Assembly: GCA_033961575.1 (NCBI GenBank)
Contig: CM066740.1
Coordinates: 18,575,501 to 18,639,500, forward strand
From: Aselliscus stoliczkanus
Lineage: Eukaryota; Chordata; Mammalia; Chiroptera; Hipposideridae
Direction of reading: 5' to 3'
Length of the DNA: 64,000 nt
In this document: positions 62,776 through 64,000 of the stretch, one piece after another
Layout of the letters: the number at the start of each line of letters is the position of its first letter
How positions within the stretch are numbered: the first letter of the stretch is position 1
Notes under the pieces: model-generated
What the model was told of the DNA's origin: nothing
What the model saw: only the letters and a program-made list of their open reading frames with translations
Database searches by the model: none
Made by a program: the position numbers and the translations under genes

Positions 62776-64000
62776 CTATGGTGAGATCAAACAACATAAG
62801 TAACTTACTATTCATATTCTCTATACTTATCTACGTGACGGAAGGGATATATCGGAAATGAGAAATTATTAGTATTAAAATAGATACCATATGGCATCTA
62901 TGTGCTTGAGCTGTTCAAACATTATTAAATTCATATTTAAAACAATTTTAATTTTGTTTTTTATGAATATTAAAATATTTTAAATAATAAACATTTAAAA
63001 CAATTTTTTTCATAAGCTGAGTTTTCAGTGAGAATGGCTATAATTCTGGCCGTTTTATGGTTACAGATGAAACAAACCTGATTATTTTTGGTTTCTACAG
63101 AATTGATTCTGAGTAATGTCACCTTCCTGCCTCCCCTCTCTCTTTCAGGGGATAATAACCCAGCTAGATCACTTCCCAGGGATAGCTCTTAAAAGTCTGC
63201 TGGGTCAATTCAATGCCAATAGCTTTATTAGTCAACAAGGTATACAAAAACAGCCAAGGTCAATAATATATCCCAAAGCCATGCTTATTATAAAGCCTTT
63301 ATGTGAAGACTCTCATGACTGTCTTATTTTGACTTTGCACCAGATCATCCATATGTTCACATATTTCCATCTAGTTTACCATTATGTATTAGCTTCTGGA
63401 TACATTCAGAGAGACACTTTAAAAGAAAAAAAAAACAAAAAACACTATCAACCAACATATTCAGTTTTATTCAAGGCTCCAATATCTTTTTTTTTTTTTT
63501 TTTAACGAGGACTACTGCTGGTCCTATAGCTTTATAAGACACAGTATTTTTCCAACCTTTTTTATAGACTTGATCCATCATATTTGTGTATAAAAGCAAA
63601 TAAAGAAAATGTAGAGCAGAGAGGGAAGTCCCTACATGGCAATATATTAAAATAGGAAGAGATATTTTAAGAGACAATTAGAAGTTAATTTGAAAGCTGA
63701 GACCTAATTTACTTAATTGCTCTAATCTTTACCATCTCAGGAACCACCTAGAATTCCCTTTAAGTAAAAAGGAGAGAATAATTTGGGATTCCATTTCCTT
63801 GCTTAAGTTAAGGCAAATTATTGGATATGTGGTGACACAGTCTCCTCCGGGTAATTAATAGATTACTTAGTAATGAGGATATTCAGAAAGCAAGTAAGGG
63901 TTCCTCTCATTTTCAAACAATGGATTTTAAGGGTTATGGCCACTTGTGAGAGTCCAAAGAGCACACCACGTATAAGACATATTGGGACACATGTTGGATG
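62776..64000 (-). other. DNAH11 intron at the right edge
   Basis: No further dynein exon is recognised. A T-run at 63487-63503 and AT-rich sequence only. Confidence 0.45.

Noticed and set aside
1..64000. A novel multi-gene system or horizontally transferred cluster
   Set aside because: Every recognisable coding exon belongs to CDCA7L or DNAH11. The remaining sequence is intron and known types of transposon.

Overview
This window is nuclear DNA from a placental mammal, most likely a bat. It has spliced genes with GT-AG introns, no bacterial-style operons, old mammalian repeats (MIR, L2, MER5-like, an MLT1-like LTR, L1) and about twenty copies of young tRNA-derived SINEs. One SINE at about 59520-59706 resembles the bat VES group, and the dominant 'GGCCGGCCGAGTGGCGC' SINE family looks like a lineage-specific bat family. 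I cannot name the species from sequence alone.

Two protein-coding genes converge tail to tail. On the + strand, 1680-11165 carries the last eight coding exons of CDCA7L (R1/JPO2/RAM2). They give 399 codons plus the stop, ending in a CDCA7-type cysteine-rich zinc-finger domain. The first two exons lie before position 1. On the - strand, 62775 down to 12267 carries the last fifteen coding exons of DNAH11, an axonemal outer-arm dynein heavy chain. They give 829 codons plus the stop, from the AAA5-AAA6 segment through AAA6 to the dynein C-terminal domain. All 23 exons were placed by splice dinucleotides, matching codon phases and family-typical protein sequence. Both reading frames are continuous with no premature stop, so both genes look functional.

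The two stop codons are only 1101 bp apart (11166-12266). Candidate poly(A) signals of the two genes overlap across this interval, matching the tail-to-tail CDCA7L/DNAH11 arrangement known in human.

The remaining 90 percent or more is intron. CDCA7L introns are short and fairly GC-rich with few repeats. DNAH11 introns are AT-rich and full of L1 and SINE copies. Notable clusters are two internally deleted L1s that kept their 5' ends (about 17757-20343 and 35870-39305), a SINE-in-MITE-in-L1 nest (28375-29795), a SINE triplet (42075-43188), a two-L1 composite flanked by one perfect 18-bp duplication (47031-48505), and a long antisense L1 (59715-61300).

I found no evidence of a novel multi-gene system. 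The most unusual signals are in retrotransposon structure and in the shared 3' region of the two genes. Repeat family names come from memory of consensus sequences and are less certain than the exon calls.
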